Source: Lachnospiraceae bacterium
GTDB taxonomy: Bacteria; Bacillota; Clostridia; Lachnospirales; Lachnospiraceae
Assembly: GCA_009774615.1 (NCBI GenBank)
Contig: VSOC01000133.1
Coordinates: 1 to 9,148, forward strand
DNA length: 9,148 nucleotides
Direction: 5' to 3'
Shown: in pieces, positions 1 to 6,464 of the stretch
How positions within the stretch are numbered: the stretch's first letter is position 1
Layout of the letters: the number at the start of each line of letters is the position of its first letter
Program-made: the position numbers and the translations under genes
Notes under the pieces: model-generated
What the model was told of the DNA's origin: nothing
The model's input: only the letters and a program-made list of their open reading frames with translations
Database searches by the model: none

Positions 1-19
1 TATTTTTTGCTTATTTTTC

Positions 20-48
20 TTGAACTCTTTATCTGTTTTGATTATAAT
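20..48 (+). promoter_or_regulatory. Sigma-A type promoter of the LysR gene
   Basis: A -35 box TTGAAC (20-25) is followed after exactly 17 bases by a perfect -10 box TATAAT (43-48). Transcription would start near 55 and leave an untranslated leader of roughly 65 bases before the ATG at 122. This also argues against an upstream in-frame ATG at 20, which lies inside the promoter itself. Confidence 0.8.
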
Positions 49-108
49 AGACCCAATAACTTATTTCAACTTATGGTTTTTTATATTTTATCTTAATTTA
101 ATTAATAT

Positions 109-115
109 AAGGAGG
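109..115 (+). promoter_or_regulatory. Ribosome binding site that fixes the LysR start
   Basis: AAGGAGG at 109-115 lies 6 bases before the ATG at 122. It is a full Shine-Dalgarno match, and protein similarity to the LysR family begins exactly at this ATG (MDLRQIENILAI). Confidence 0.85.
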
Positions 116-121
116 AAACCT

Positions 122-1105
122 ATGGATTTGCGTCAGATTGAAAATATTCTGGCTATTGAACGTGAACAGAGCATTTCCCGGGCAGCCCAGAAGCTTTATC
201 TTACACAATCCGCCTTAAACCAACAGCTTCTGCGCCTAGAAAAGGAGCTTGGCGTAAAGCTTTTTGAGCGCAGAAAGCACAGCATGATTCCCACCTATGC
301 CGGGCGGATTTATCTGGCTACGGCTCACCGAATGATGGATATGAAACAGGAAACCTACAAGATTATCCATGATATTGCCGAAGAAAACACAGGAGAAATT
401 GCCACCAGCTATACACCGGAGAGAGGCTCGCTGATGTTTTCCCAGATCTATCCCTATTTTCATCAACGCTATCCACAGATTACCTTCCGTATCCGCGAGG
501 CGCGGGTAAAGACGATGGAACAGCTTGTCCTGCAAAAAGATGTGACGATGGCATTTTGTACCTATGCCGAAGGCTTGAAGCACCCGGATTTGGAATACAG
601 CGATATCGGAAAAGAGCGGATTATCCTGGGGCTTCCCATCACGCACCCCTTAGCGCACCTGGCCGGGGAGCGAAGCTGGGAAACCTTTCCTGAATTTGAC
701 CTGCGCCTGCTTAAAGGAGAGAATTTTATTCTTTCCTCCCGCGAAACCCGAATCCGCGAGATGACGGACCGCGCCTTTGCCCTAGCAGGCTTTCAGCCCA
801 ATGTTCTTTTTGAATCCACCAGCACCTCCACAATCATCAATACCGTGAAAAACCAGGTCTGCCCGGCATTCTTTCCGCAGTCCTATGTAGAAAAAGACCT
901 TCCCATTGCCTATTTTACGGTTTTGCCGGACGATTACTGGATGCGCTGCGTTGCCTACTTAAAAGGTGCTTATCTGACCAAACCCGAAAAATACTTTATT
1001 AAGCTAGCCACGCTTTCCATGCGCGGGGAACTGAAAAGCCTTCCCGTTCCCCTGCCCGAACCAAATCAGAATCCTTTACCGCCCAATTCGGGTGAACACA
1101 CATGA
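122..1105 (+). CDS. LysR-family transcriptional regulator
   Basis: This is a 327-residue DNA-binding regulator of the LysR family, whose members bind DNA as oligomers and respond to a small-molecule effector. The winged helix-turn-helix fills about residues 1-60: SISRAAQKLYLTQSALNQQL contains the helix-turn-helix, followed by the typical LEKELGVKLFERR wing. An effector-binding domain of the periplasmic-binding-protein fold follows to about residue 295, and the protein ends in a proline-rich tail. Length is slightly above the usual 290-310 because of that tail. The start at 122 is chosen from the ribosome site and the promoter upstream. LysR regulators often control a divergently transcribed neighbour; here that neighbour would lie left of the window, so the regulon cannot be told. 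The gene converges on the calcium pump, with only 32 bases between the stop codons and no obvious terminator in that gap. Confidence 0.92.
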   Translation: MDLRQIENILAIEREQSISRAAQKLYLTQSALNQQLLRLEKELGVKLFERRKHSMIPTYAGRIYLATAHRMMDMKQETYKIIHDIAEENTGEIATSYTPERGSLMFSQIYPYFHQRYPQITFRIREARVKTMEQLVLQKDVTMAFCTYAEGLKHPDLEYSDIGKERIILGLPITHPLAHLAGERSWETFPEFDLRLLKGENFILSSRETRIREMTDRAFALAGFQPNVLFESTSTSTIINTVKNQVCPAFFPQSYVEKDLPIAYFTVLPDDYWMRCVAYLKGAYLTKPEKYFIKLATLSMRGELKSLPVPLPEPNQNPLPPNSGEHT

Positions 1106-1137
1106 ACTTAATGTTATTGTGAACGTGTAAACAGCAA

Positions 1138-3789
1138 CTAATTCCTCCCTTCCCGCAAAAGCTTCTGTGCCTGAATAAGAATCGTGGGAAACAGCGCACA
1201 GACAAATACCGCGCCGACTTCCACCAGCTTTAAATCTGCCGCCATAAAAAGCCGCTGAAGTCCCGGAAGGAACAGTACCCCGGCCAAAAGCAGAACTCCG
1301 GCTTCAAAAGCCATAATACTGTATAAATTGCTTCCCAGCCCAAGGCGAAGGATGGAATGTGCGCTGCGGCAGTTAAACCCGTGGAAAAGCCGTGCCAGTG
1401 TAAGGGTGGTAAAAGCCATCGTTGTTGCCACCCTTTCCGGTGTGCGCATAAAGTTTCCGCCGTTCTCAAACAAAATCCCGGTTCCACTCAGGATACCGCT
1501 CCCCCCGCTGCTCATCCCCATACGGTAAGCCGCCATGGTGCAAAGGGCAATCAGCACACCCTGCACCAGCAAATCTTTCAGAAAATTGCCGTTTAAAATT
1601 CCCTCATTTCCCCTTCGGGGCGGCTGCTTTAACAGGCTCTCCCCCGGCGGCTCCATGCCGATCGCCAGGGCGGGCAGGGAATCCGTAACCAGATTGATAA
1701 ACAATAGATGCACCGGAAGGAAAGGCATGGAAAGGCCCGCAAGCGTTGCATACAGCACGCAGAATATCCCCGCCATATTTCCCGAAAGAAGAAATCCAAT
1801 GGCATTTTTAATATTCTGGTACACATTTCTTCCGTTGGCAACCGCCTGGATAATGGTAGAAAAATGGTCGTCTGCCAGAATCATCGCTGCTGCTTCCCGG
1901 CTGACCTGGGTTCCGCTCTTACCCATGGCAATGCCGATATCCGCCGTTTTCAGCGCCGGCCCGTCGTTCACCCCGTCGCCGGTCATCGCGGTAATCCGCC
2001 CCTTTTTCTGCCATGCCTCGACAATTCGCAGCTTATGCTGGGGCGTAACCCGGGCATAGACATCGATCCGGTCGAGTTTCTCCGAAAGTTCCTTTTCCCC
2101 CATCTTTTCCAGTTCCGGCCCGGTAATTACCAGCCCCCCCGGCTCTAAGATCCCGGCTTTGCGGGCAATGGAAGCCGCTGTTACCGGATGATCTCCCGTA
2201 ATCATTACCGGGCGGATTCCTGCGCCCCTGGCCGCTGCCACAGCCGCCTTCGACTCCGGGCGGAGCGGATCGGTGAGCGCTGCCATCCCCAGAAAGGTCA
2301 GATCGTGTTCCCAGTTCCTGTGCTCTTCTCCCCATTCCTTCCCCTCCGGAAGTTGCCGGCAGGCAAAGGCAAGAACACGCATCCCTTCCCTTCCCCACTG
2401 CTGGCTCTGTTCCTTTAATTTTCGGATTTCCTCCCCGGATAAGTCCTTTACCCCGTTGTTTCCATAGATGGTTTTGCAGCAGGAAAGCACGGATTCCAAC
2501 GCACCCTTGGCAAAAATCCATTCGCTTGCGTTTTCTCTGTCCAGGCACCACACGCTCATTCGTTTGCGCCCCGAATCAAAAGGCTTCTCCCCTTTTCGCG
2601 GAAACTTCTGCCGGATTTGTTCAGGTAAAAAGCCCGCCTCCTTTGCCCCCAGATAGAGAGCGGCTTCGGTGGGCTCCCCACTCTGGTTTGATGCATTATT
2701 GGCCAAAACAGCAGCCCTCCACAGCAGTTCTTCCCCTTCTTCGGATTTTCCGGGGCAGTAGGTTTCCTCGGTCTGCATCTGGTTCTGGGTGAGTGTTCCT
2801 GTTTTATCCGTGCAGATCACCGACACGCAGCCCAGACTTTCCACCGCCTTTAAATCCTTGATAATCGCATGTTCCCTCGCCATTTTCTGTGTTCCCATGG
2901 CCTGGACAATGGTTACTATCGATCCTAATGCCTCCGGGATTGCCGCCACAGCCAAAGCCACGGCAAACATTACGGCGTTTAACAGCGACTCGCCGCGGTA
3001 GAGATCCAGCCAGAATACAATCACGCAGACCACCAGAATCCCTATGGCAAGCCTGCCGGAAAACTGTTCCAGGCTAATCTCTAAAGGCGTTCTCTTCTCT
3101 TCGGTCTTATTCATCAGCCCGGCAATCTGCCCGAGTTCGGATTCCATTCCCACAGCCGTGACCACAGCCACGCCGTGCCCTCCGGTAATCTGGGAGCCGG
3201 AAAAAATCATATTGGTACGGCTGGCCAGCGGAACATCCTCTTCTTTAAGTACGCGGATTTCCTTTTCCACTTCCTGGGACTCCCCGGTAAGGGAACTCTC
3301 ATTAAGGCGAAGATCCACAGCCTCCAAAAGTCTTCCGTCTGCCGGTGCCAGATCCCCGCATTCCAGCACAAGGATATCGCCCACAACCACATCCTCCACC
3401 GGAATCTTCTCCCGTTTTCCCTCCCGGATAACCTTGGCCTCCGGCGCTGATAAAGCCCGAAGACCATCTAAAGATTTTTGGGCCTTCTGATGCTCCACGG
3501 TTCCCAGCACGGCATTTAACAGCAGCACCGCCACGATAACCACGGCACTTTCCCCGTTATCCGTCATGGCGGAAATCACGGCCGCCGCAATTAAAATCCA
3601 AACCAGCAAATCCTGAAACTGTTCTAAAAATACCCGCAGGCAGCTTTTTTTCTTCTTTTCCTGAATTTTATTCTTTCCGTTTTCCTTAAGCCTTTTTTCC
3701 GCCTCCTGCCTGGAAAGTCCCTGCCGGCTGCTTCCTAACTCCTCTAACACCCTCTGCGAATTCCATCGGTACCACGCTGTCCTCTCCAT
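1138..3789 (-). CDS. Calcium-type P-type ATPase (PMCA-like, P2 family)
   Basis: This is a membrane pump that uses ATP to move a cation, most likely Ca2+, out of the cytoplasm. Counted from the chosen start (883 residues), it has the cation-ATPase N domain (about 1-60), the first membrane hairpin (about 60-95), actuator motif TGES (168-171), PEAL in M4 (285-288), phosphorylation motif DKTGTLT with aspartate 328, nucleotide-binding KGAL (about 428), TGD (about 531), the hinge TGDGVND (603-609), and six C-terminal membrane segments with NLVTDSLPAL in M6. M5 carries an asparagine (SGNMAG, residue 671) but no SERCA-type glutamate, which matches single-Ca2+-site PMCA-like pumps. An upstream in-frame ATG at 3822 would add 11 residues but has no ribosome site. 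The ATG at 3789 is preceded by GGGAGGGG, so I prefer it. The gene converges on the LysR gene. Ion specificity is inferred from the family. Confidence 0.93.
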   Translation of the reverse strand: MERTAWYRWNSQRVLEELGSSRQGLSRQEAEKRLKENGKNKIQEKKKKSCLRVFLEQFQDLLVWILIAAAVISAMTDNGESAVVIVAVLLLNAVLGTVEHQKAQKSLDGLRALSAPEAKVIREGKREKIPVEDVVVGDILVLECGDLAPADGRLLEAVDLRLNESSLTGESQEVEKEIRVLKEEDVPLASRTNMIFSGSQITGGHGVAVVTAVGMESELGQIAGLMNKTEEKRTPLEISLEQFSGRLAIGILVVCVIVFWLDLYRGESLLNAVMFAVALAVAAIPEALGSIVTIVQAMGTQKMAREHAIIKDLKAVESLGCVSVICTDKTGTLTQNQMQTEETYCPGKSEEGEELLWRAAVLANNASNQSGEPTEAALYLGAKEAGFLPEQIRQKFPRKGEKPFDSGRKRMSVWCLDRENASEWIFAKGALESVLSCCKTIYGNNGVKDLSGEEIRKLKEQSQQWGREGMRVLAFACRQLPEGKEWGEEHRNWEHDLTFLGMAALTDPLRPESKAAVAAARGAGIRPVMITGDHPVTAASIARKAGILEPGGLVITGPELEKMGEKELSEKLDRIDVYARVTPQHKLRIVEAWQKKGRITAMTGDGVNDGPALKTADIGIAMGKSGTQVSREAAAMILADDHFSTIIQAVANGRNVYQNIKNAIGFLLSGNMAGIFCVLYATLAGLSMPFLPVHLLFINLVTDSLPALAIGMEPPGESLLKQPPRRGNEGILNGNFLKDLLVQGVLIALCTMAAYRMGMSSGGSGILSGTGILFENGGNFMRTPERVATTMAFTTLTLARLFHGFNCRSAHSILRLGLGSNLYSIMAFEAGVLLLAGVLFLPGLQRLFMAADLKLVEVGAVFVCALFPTILIQAQKLLREGRN

Positions 3790-3905
3790 CGCCCCTCCCG
3801 CCCTTTCTGTTTTTTCTTCCATAAAGGATATTGGAAACCGCCCGAATTCAGAACCAGGAATATCGCCGAAAACAGCACAAAATGCTTTTCTATGCCTGGT
3901 GAACG

Positions 3906-3914
3906 TGGTATAAT
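3906..3914 (+). promoter_or_regulatory. Extended -10 promoter element ahead of the ATP-binding gene
   Basis: TGGTATAAT (3906-3914) is an extended -10 box (TG, one base, then perfect TATAAT). No good -35 box sits 17-18 bases upstream, which extended -10 promoters tolerate. Transcription would start near 3921, about 60 bases before the ATG at 3982. The element runs into the first copy of a 41-bp repeat. Confidence 0.6.
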
Positions 3915-3950
3915 TTACTTTATTACTGGATGTTTATGCTCTATCTGTAG
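3910..3950. repeat. 41-bp direct repeat, copy 1
   Basis: Bases 3910-3950 are repeated at 5515-5555 in the same orientation with one mismatch (C at 3939 against T at 5544). The copies are 1605 bp apart and bracket the ATP-binding protein gene. Copy 1 begins within the -10 box and covers the start of the presumed transcript. A short TGCCTG match continues 11 bases upstream (3893-3898), as it does with altered spacing before copy 2. Confidence 0.9.
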
Positions 3951-3981
3951 TATTCAGAAATTGTTTTATGGGGTAAAGTGA

Positions 3982-5493
3982 ATGACCATTGATGAAATAT
4001 TGAGAAGTGAAGAACGGCAGACATTTGAACGAAAAAGTGTTATGATTGAGCCGAAAGCTCTTGCAATCCCCCTCATAGCCTTTGCAAATGCAGACGGAGG
4101 GAAGGTTGTTATTGGTATTTCAGATAAAACCAAGAGAATTGAAGGCGTGGATTATGAAATCGAAAGAGTGAATGAGCTTTTAAGAGTTCCGTTTGATTAT
4201 TGTGAGCCGACAGTAAAGACTGAGATTGAGTGGATTCCCTGTATTGATTATAAGCGCAGACAAAATCATGTAATTGTGATGCATATTGAACCAAGTCCGC
4301 AGGTGCACACCAATCAGGCTGATGAAGTATATCTTCGTGTGGGGGACAAATCTAAACTTTTGAAATTTGAAGACCGTTTGCAATTAACTTATGATAAAGG
4401 GGAACGATATTTTGAGGACAAGTTGGTTTTAGATGCGACAGTGGACGATTTAGATATAAAACAAGTAAAGGAGTATGTTCAGAGAATTGGATACAGCAAG
4501 ACTCCGCTTGAGTTCTTAAAACAAAATAATGGTTTTGTGATAGAAAAAGAAGGGAAATTATGTGTAAGCACCGCTGCGATACTCTTGTTTGGAAAAGTGC
4601 CTCAGAAATTTTTTCCGCGTGCTAGAGTGCGTTTTATCAGATATGAAGGCGTAGAAGAAAAATTTGGTGCAGAAATGAACGTCATTAAAGATGTGATATT
4701 TAAGGGCACAATACTGAAAATGGTAAGGGACTCGATCGCCTATCTTGATACGCAGATTAAAGAAAAGACTTATCTTGGAGCAAATGGTACATTCATTACG
4801 GAAGAAGAATATCCTAAGTTTGTACGTCAGGAAATTATTGTAAATGCAGTAACTCATCGTGCATACAGCATTACCGGAACAGATATTCAAATTAAAATGT
4901 TTGATAATCGTATTGTTGTGGAGAGTCCCGGAAAACTGCCAGGGATGGTTAGGGTGGAAAACATCAGATTTACACATTTTTCGAGAAATCCCAAAATTGC
5001 TGAATTTCTGAAAGCATATGATTTTGTCAAAGAATATGGCGAAGGCGTAGATCGTATGTACAAAGAATTGCAGGAGGCGGGGCAGAGAAGTCCAGAGTAT
5101 TATACAAATGCATTTATGTTGCAGACAGTAATTTGCAATGATAAAAATTCGGCTATTTATGCTTCAAATCCAGCTATTTATGCTTCAAATCCGGCTATTC
5201 AAAGTGAAAAGCCGGATTTGAATACAGAAAAGCTGAATAAAAAGACAATTATTGCAATGATTGATAAACAAAAGTATTATGATAAAACAAAACAAAATTT
5301 ATTGGAAGTATATGCGTCTGTTATAACCAATCAGGTATTTGGCGCACCGGAAGTAAAAAAAATACTTGGCTGCACAGATACGGTTTCAAAAGATATTATG
5401 AAGAAGTTTAGAAATATGGGAATTGTAATAGAGGTAAAGGGAATAGGGAAAGGAAAATATAGATTTATATATGAAGATGAAATTCACGATTGA
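3982..5493 (+). CDS. ATP-binding protein with AlbA_2 (Schlafen-like) and HATPase domains
   Basis: This 503-residue cytoplasmic protein belongs to the COG2865-type group, often labelled 'ATP-binding protein' or 'predicted transcriptional regulator'; no exact reaction is established. An N-terminal AlbA_2/divergent-AAA-4 domain spans about residues 8-130, with FERK (15-18), IAFANADGGKVVIGISD (32-48) and YLRVGD near 117-122. A GHKL-type ATPase segment follows, with RQEIIVNAVTHRAYS at 282-296 (N box) and ESPGKLPG at 314-321 (nucleotide loop). A linker holds a tandem AIYASNP repeat (391-404). The C-terminal 65 residues look like a winged helix (GAPEVKKILGCTDTVSKDIM), which suggests DNA binding. A weak GGGG ribosome site lies 8 bases before the ATG. 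The gene is AT-rich compared with the pump gene and lies between 41-bp repeats, which suggests acquisition. Relatives occur as solitary regulators and in defence-like islands; a role here is unproven. Confidence 0.88.
   Translation: MTIDEILRSEERQTFERKSVMIEPKALAIPLIAFANADGGKVVIGISDKTKRIEGVDYEIERVNELLRVPFDYCEPTVKTEIEWIPCIDYKRRQNHVIVMHIEPSPQVHTNQADEVYLRVGDKSKLLKFEDRLQLTYDKGERYFEDKLVLDATVDDLDIKQVKEYVQRIGYSKTPLEFLKQNNGFVIEKEGKLCVSTAAILLFGKVPQKFFPRARVRFIRYEGVEEKFGAEMNVIKDVIFKGTILKMVRDSIAYLDTQIKEKTYLGANGTFITEEEYPKFVRQEIIVNAVTHRAYSITGTDIQIKMFDNRIVVESPGKLPGMVRVENIRFTHFSRNPKIAEFLKAYDFVKEYGEGVDRMYKELQEAGQRSPEYYTNAFMLQTVICNDKNSAIYASNPAIYASNPAIQSEKPDLNTEKLNKKTIIAMIDKQKYYDKTKQNLLEVYASVITNQVFGAPEVKKILGCTDTVSKDIMKKFRNMGIVIEVKGIGKGKYRFIYEDEIHD
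5152..5193 (+). repeat. In-frame 21-bp tandem repeat in the linker of the ATP-binding protein
   Basis: Two 21-base units (5152-5172 and 5173-5193) differ only at the last base, and the first six bases of a third unit follow (5194-5199). Each unit encodes AIYASNP, so copy-number change by slippage would keep the reading frame and alter only linker length. Confidence 0.9.
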
Positions 5494-5519
5494 TCAAGGT
5501 GCCTGTGTCATTGCATAAT
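5490..5519 (+). promoter_or_regulatory. Candidate promoter overlapping the end of the ATP-binding gene
   Basis: TTGATC (5490-5495) and CATAAT (5514-5519) are separated by 18 bases, giving 4/6 and 5/6 matches to the sigma-A consensus. The -10 box enters the second 41-bp repeat in the same register as the TATAAT of copy 1, so this copy may have driven the now broken DUF4869-like gene downstream. Confidence 0.45.
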
Positions 5520-5555
5520 TTACTTTATTACTGGATGTTTATGTTCTATCTGTAG
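5515..5555. repeat. 41-bp direct repeat, copy 2
   Basis: This is the second copy of the repeat at 3910-3950, with one mismatch over 41 bases. It starts 21 bases after the stop codon of the ATP-binding gene and lies 76 bases before the ATG of the DUF4869-like pseudogene. The 138 bases between the two genes hold only this repeat, the promoter-like boxes and a ribosome site. Confidence 0.9.
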
Positions 5556-5631
5556 ATTTGTTTCGTCTTTTTATTTTTCGTTGAGAAATGGAATATCAAT
5601 ATATTTTGGCATTGCAAAAGGAGAAATTAAT

Positions 5632-5815
5632 ATGTTGAACATCTTTTTGGGTGACATGAAGGACGTGATTTTTAATACATCGGTGTACTTTAAAAACGTG
5701 TATCATGACGAGTGGATAACAGCACCGCTATCATTTTGATATCAGGGTCTTAAATAATTACCAGGTTGTTCACTGTATGGAAGAACTGGTTTCAGCGGCG
5801 ATTTTGTATGTGTAG
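5632..5815 (+). pseudogene. DUF4869-like gene with internal out-of-frame deletion
   Basis: A strong ribosome site (AAGGAG at 5618-5623) precedes an ATG at 5632. The first 35 codons read MLNIFLGDMKDVIFNTSVYF and on to DEWITAPLSF before TGA at 5737. They resemble the N terminus of DUF4869 proteins (usually about 140 residues) as I remember that family. From 5738 in another frame the sequence reads DIRVLNNYQVVHCMEELVSA to a TAG at 5813-5815, which resembles the C terminus of the same family. The middle of the gene, roughly 80 residues, appears deleted and the two ends joined out of frame. The function of the family is unknown to me. The family name is from memory; the frame switch is seen directly. 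Confidence 0.6.
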
Positions 5816-6000
5816 GTGGGGAAAATGAAGATGTTGTCGTGATTGCAGATGGCGTATTTGGTTCTAAGATAGAAAAGGTTCTGGAAGTGATAAAACAGAA
5901 GAAACATATGGCTCTATATCTGCCAGAATCCTTTGAATGGTTGATTCTGGTGTCGGACGTGTTAAATGATAAAGAATTTTGTGTAATGATAAAAAAGTAA
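5815..6000 (+). pseudogene. 3' fragment of a second, unrecognised gene
   Basis: The frame ending at the TAA at 5998-6000 reads continuously from before 5815 (GENEDVVVIADGVFGSKIEK, then KKHMALYLPESFEWLILVSD, ending CVMIKK) and looks protein-like: acidic and basic residues alternate with hydrophobic ones and there is no in-frame stop. It has no start codon or ribosome site of its own, and its left part overlaps the end of the DUF4869-like frame. I read it as the 3' remainder of a neighbouring gene whose 5' part was lost. I do not recognise the family with confidence. It could instead be a chance continuation of the frame. Confidence 0.4.
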
Positions 6001-6040
6001 ACCGATGGTTAAGACAACAACTTGTCAAAACCATCGGTTT
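5988..6040 (-). terminator. Hairpin terminator between convergent gene remnants
   Basis: A perfect 12-bp stem (5999-6010 with 6029-6040) encloses a second 5-bp stem (6013-6017 with 6022-6026) with a 4-base loop; the two stems are separated by AA on each side. Read on the minus strand, the stem is followed closely by a run of six T (complement of 5991-5996), so it is a good intrinsic terminator for the minus-strand gene whose stop codon ends at 6042. On the plus strand the T tract is weaker (TTTG after the stem), so it may work in both directions. Confidence 0.8.
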
Positions 6041-6041
6041 G

Positions 6042-6332
6042 TTAGATTTCAAGATTGTATTTTAAAGTTTTATTTTTTAATGTAAGGGTGCATGGAGTAG
6101 TAAAATCATAATCCTTTGTTGAATAATTATATTCGCCGCCAATAACATACAAACCACGTATGGATTCTTCTGGATTTATAGGTTCATTATGGATGTTAAT
6201 GTTACAGTTATCGAATTCTACATTCATATCATGTTCAATATAATTATATACTTCGTTAGGGCCATTTCCACTGACCCAGACAGGAATTTCATTCGAGTTT
6301 AAATGAAGGCCATTGGCTTTTATGGCAGAATT
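6042..6332 (-). pseudogene. Gene tail cut at its 5' end by the IS256-family insertion
   Basis: A minus-strand frame of about 96 codons ends at TAA (6042-6044), beside a terminator. It encodes a soluble, asparagine- and tyrosine-rich segment (for example GLHLNSNEIPVWVSGNGPNE and SIRGLYVIGGEYNYSTKDYD). The frame continues rightwards only into the IS left end, where a GTG at 6365 could serve as start but has no ribosome site. The true N terminus is therefore missing, and the IS most likely inserted into this gene. I do not recognise the family; small size, charge and context would also suit an immunity-type or surface protein, but nothing proves it. Confidence 0.55.
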
Positions 6333-6384
6333 AGGGTGTGTCAAATAAACTGTGTAAAACGTCACAGAAAATTCGACACACCCT
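6333..6384. repeat. Inverted repeat at the IS left end
   Basis: Bases 6333-6354 and 6363-6384 form inverted 22-mers: the outer ten bases pair perfectly, 18 of 22 match overall, and the loop is 8 bases. The outermost perfect match extends one base further out on each side (6332-6342 with 6375-6385). A 15-base segment of the inner arm (6364-6378) is repeated directly at 6399-6413 with one mismatch. These could be transposase binding sites, or two IS ends brought together by an earlier internal deletion. Confidence 0.75.
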
Positions 6385-6464
6385 ATGATGTATAGGAAAC
6401 AGAAAAATCGACAATACTGTGACTGGGTGGAATAAATTGGTAAAAAATATTAGGAGGTTTCACT

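Noticed and set aside
20..121. Upstream extension of the LysR gene from an ATG at 20 (34 extra residues).
   Set aside because: The region holds a promoter with correct spacing, the extra residues are hydrophobic and unlike LysR N termini, and a perfect ribosome site precedes the ATG at 122.
1106..1137. Bidirectional terminator between the LysR and pump genes.
   Set aside because: No stem with a T run could be built in or near this gap, only short GTGAAC direct repeats (1090-1126).
1535..2551. Long open frames on both strands inside the pump gene (for example 1535-2059 + and 2033-2551 -).
   Set aside because: They overlap a well-supported 883-residue pump, have no ribosome sites, and show low-complexity translations typical of GC-rich shadow frames.
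4558..4977. A 139-codon minus-strand frame inside the ATP-binding protein gene.
   Set aside because: It is a shadow of the coding strand with a cysteine- and phenylalanine-rich unnatural composition.
6333..6365. A complete 107-residue minus-strand protein starting at GTG 6365.
   Set aside because: The first residues are encoded by the IS terminal repeat and there is no ribosome site. The frame is better read as a gene tail cut by the IS.
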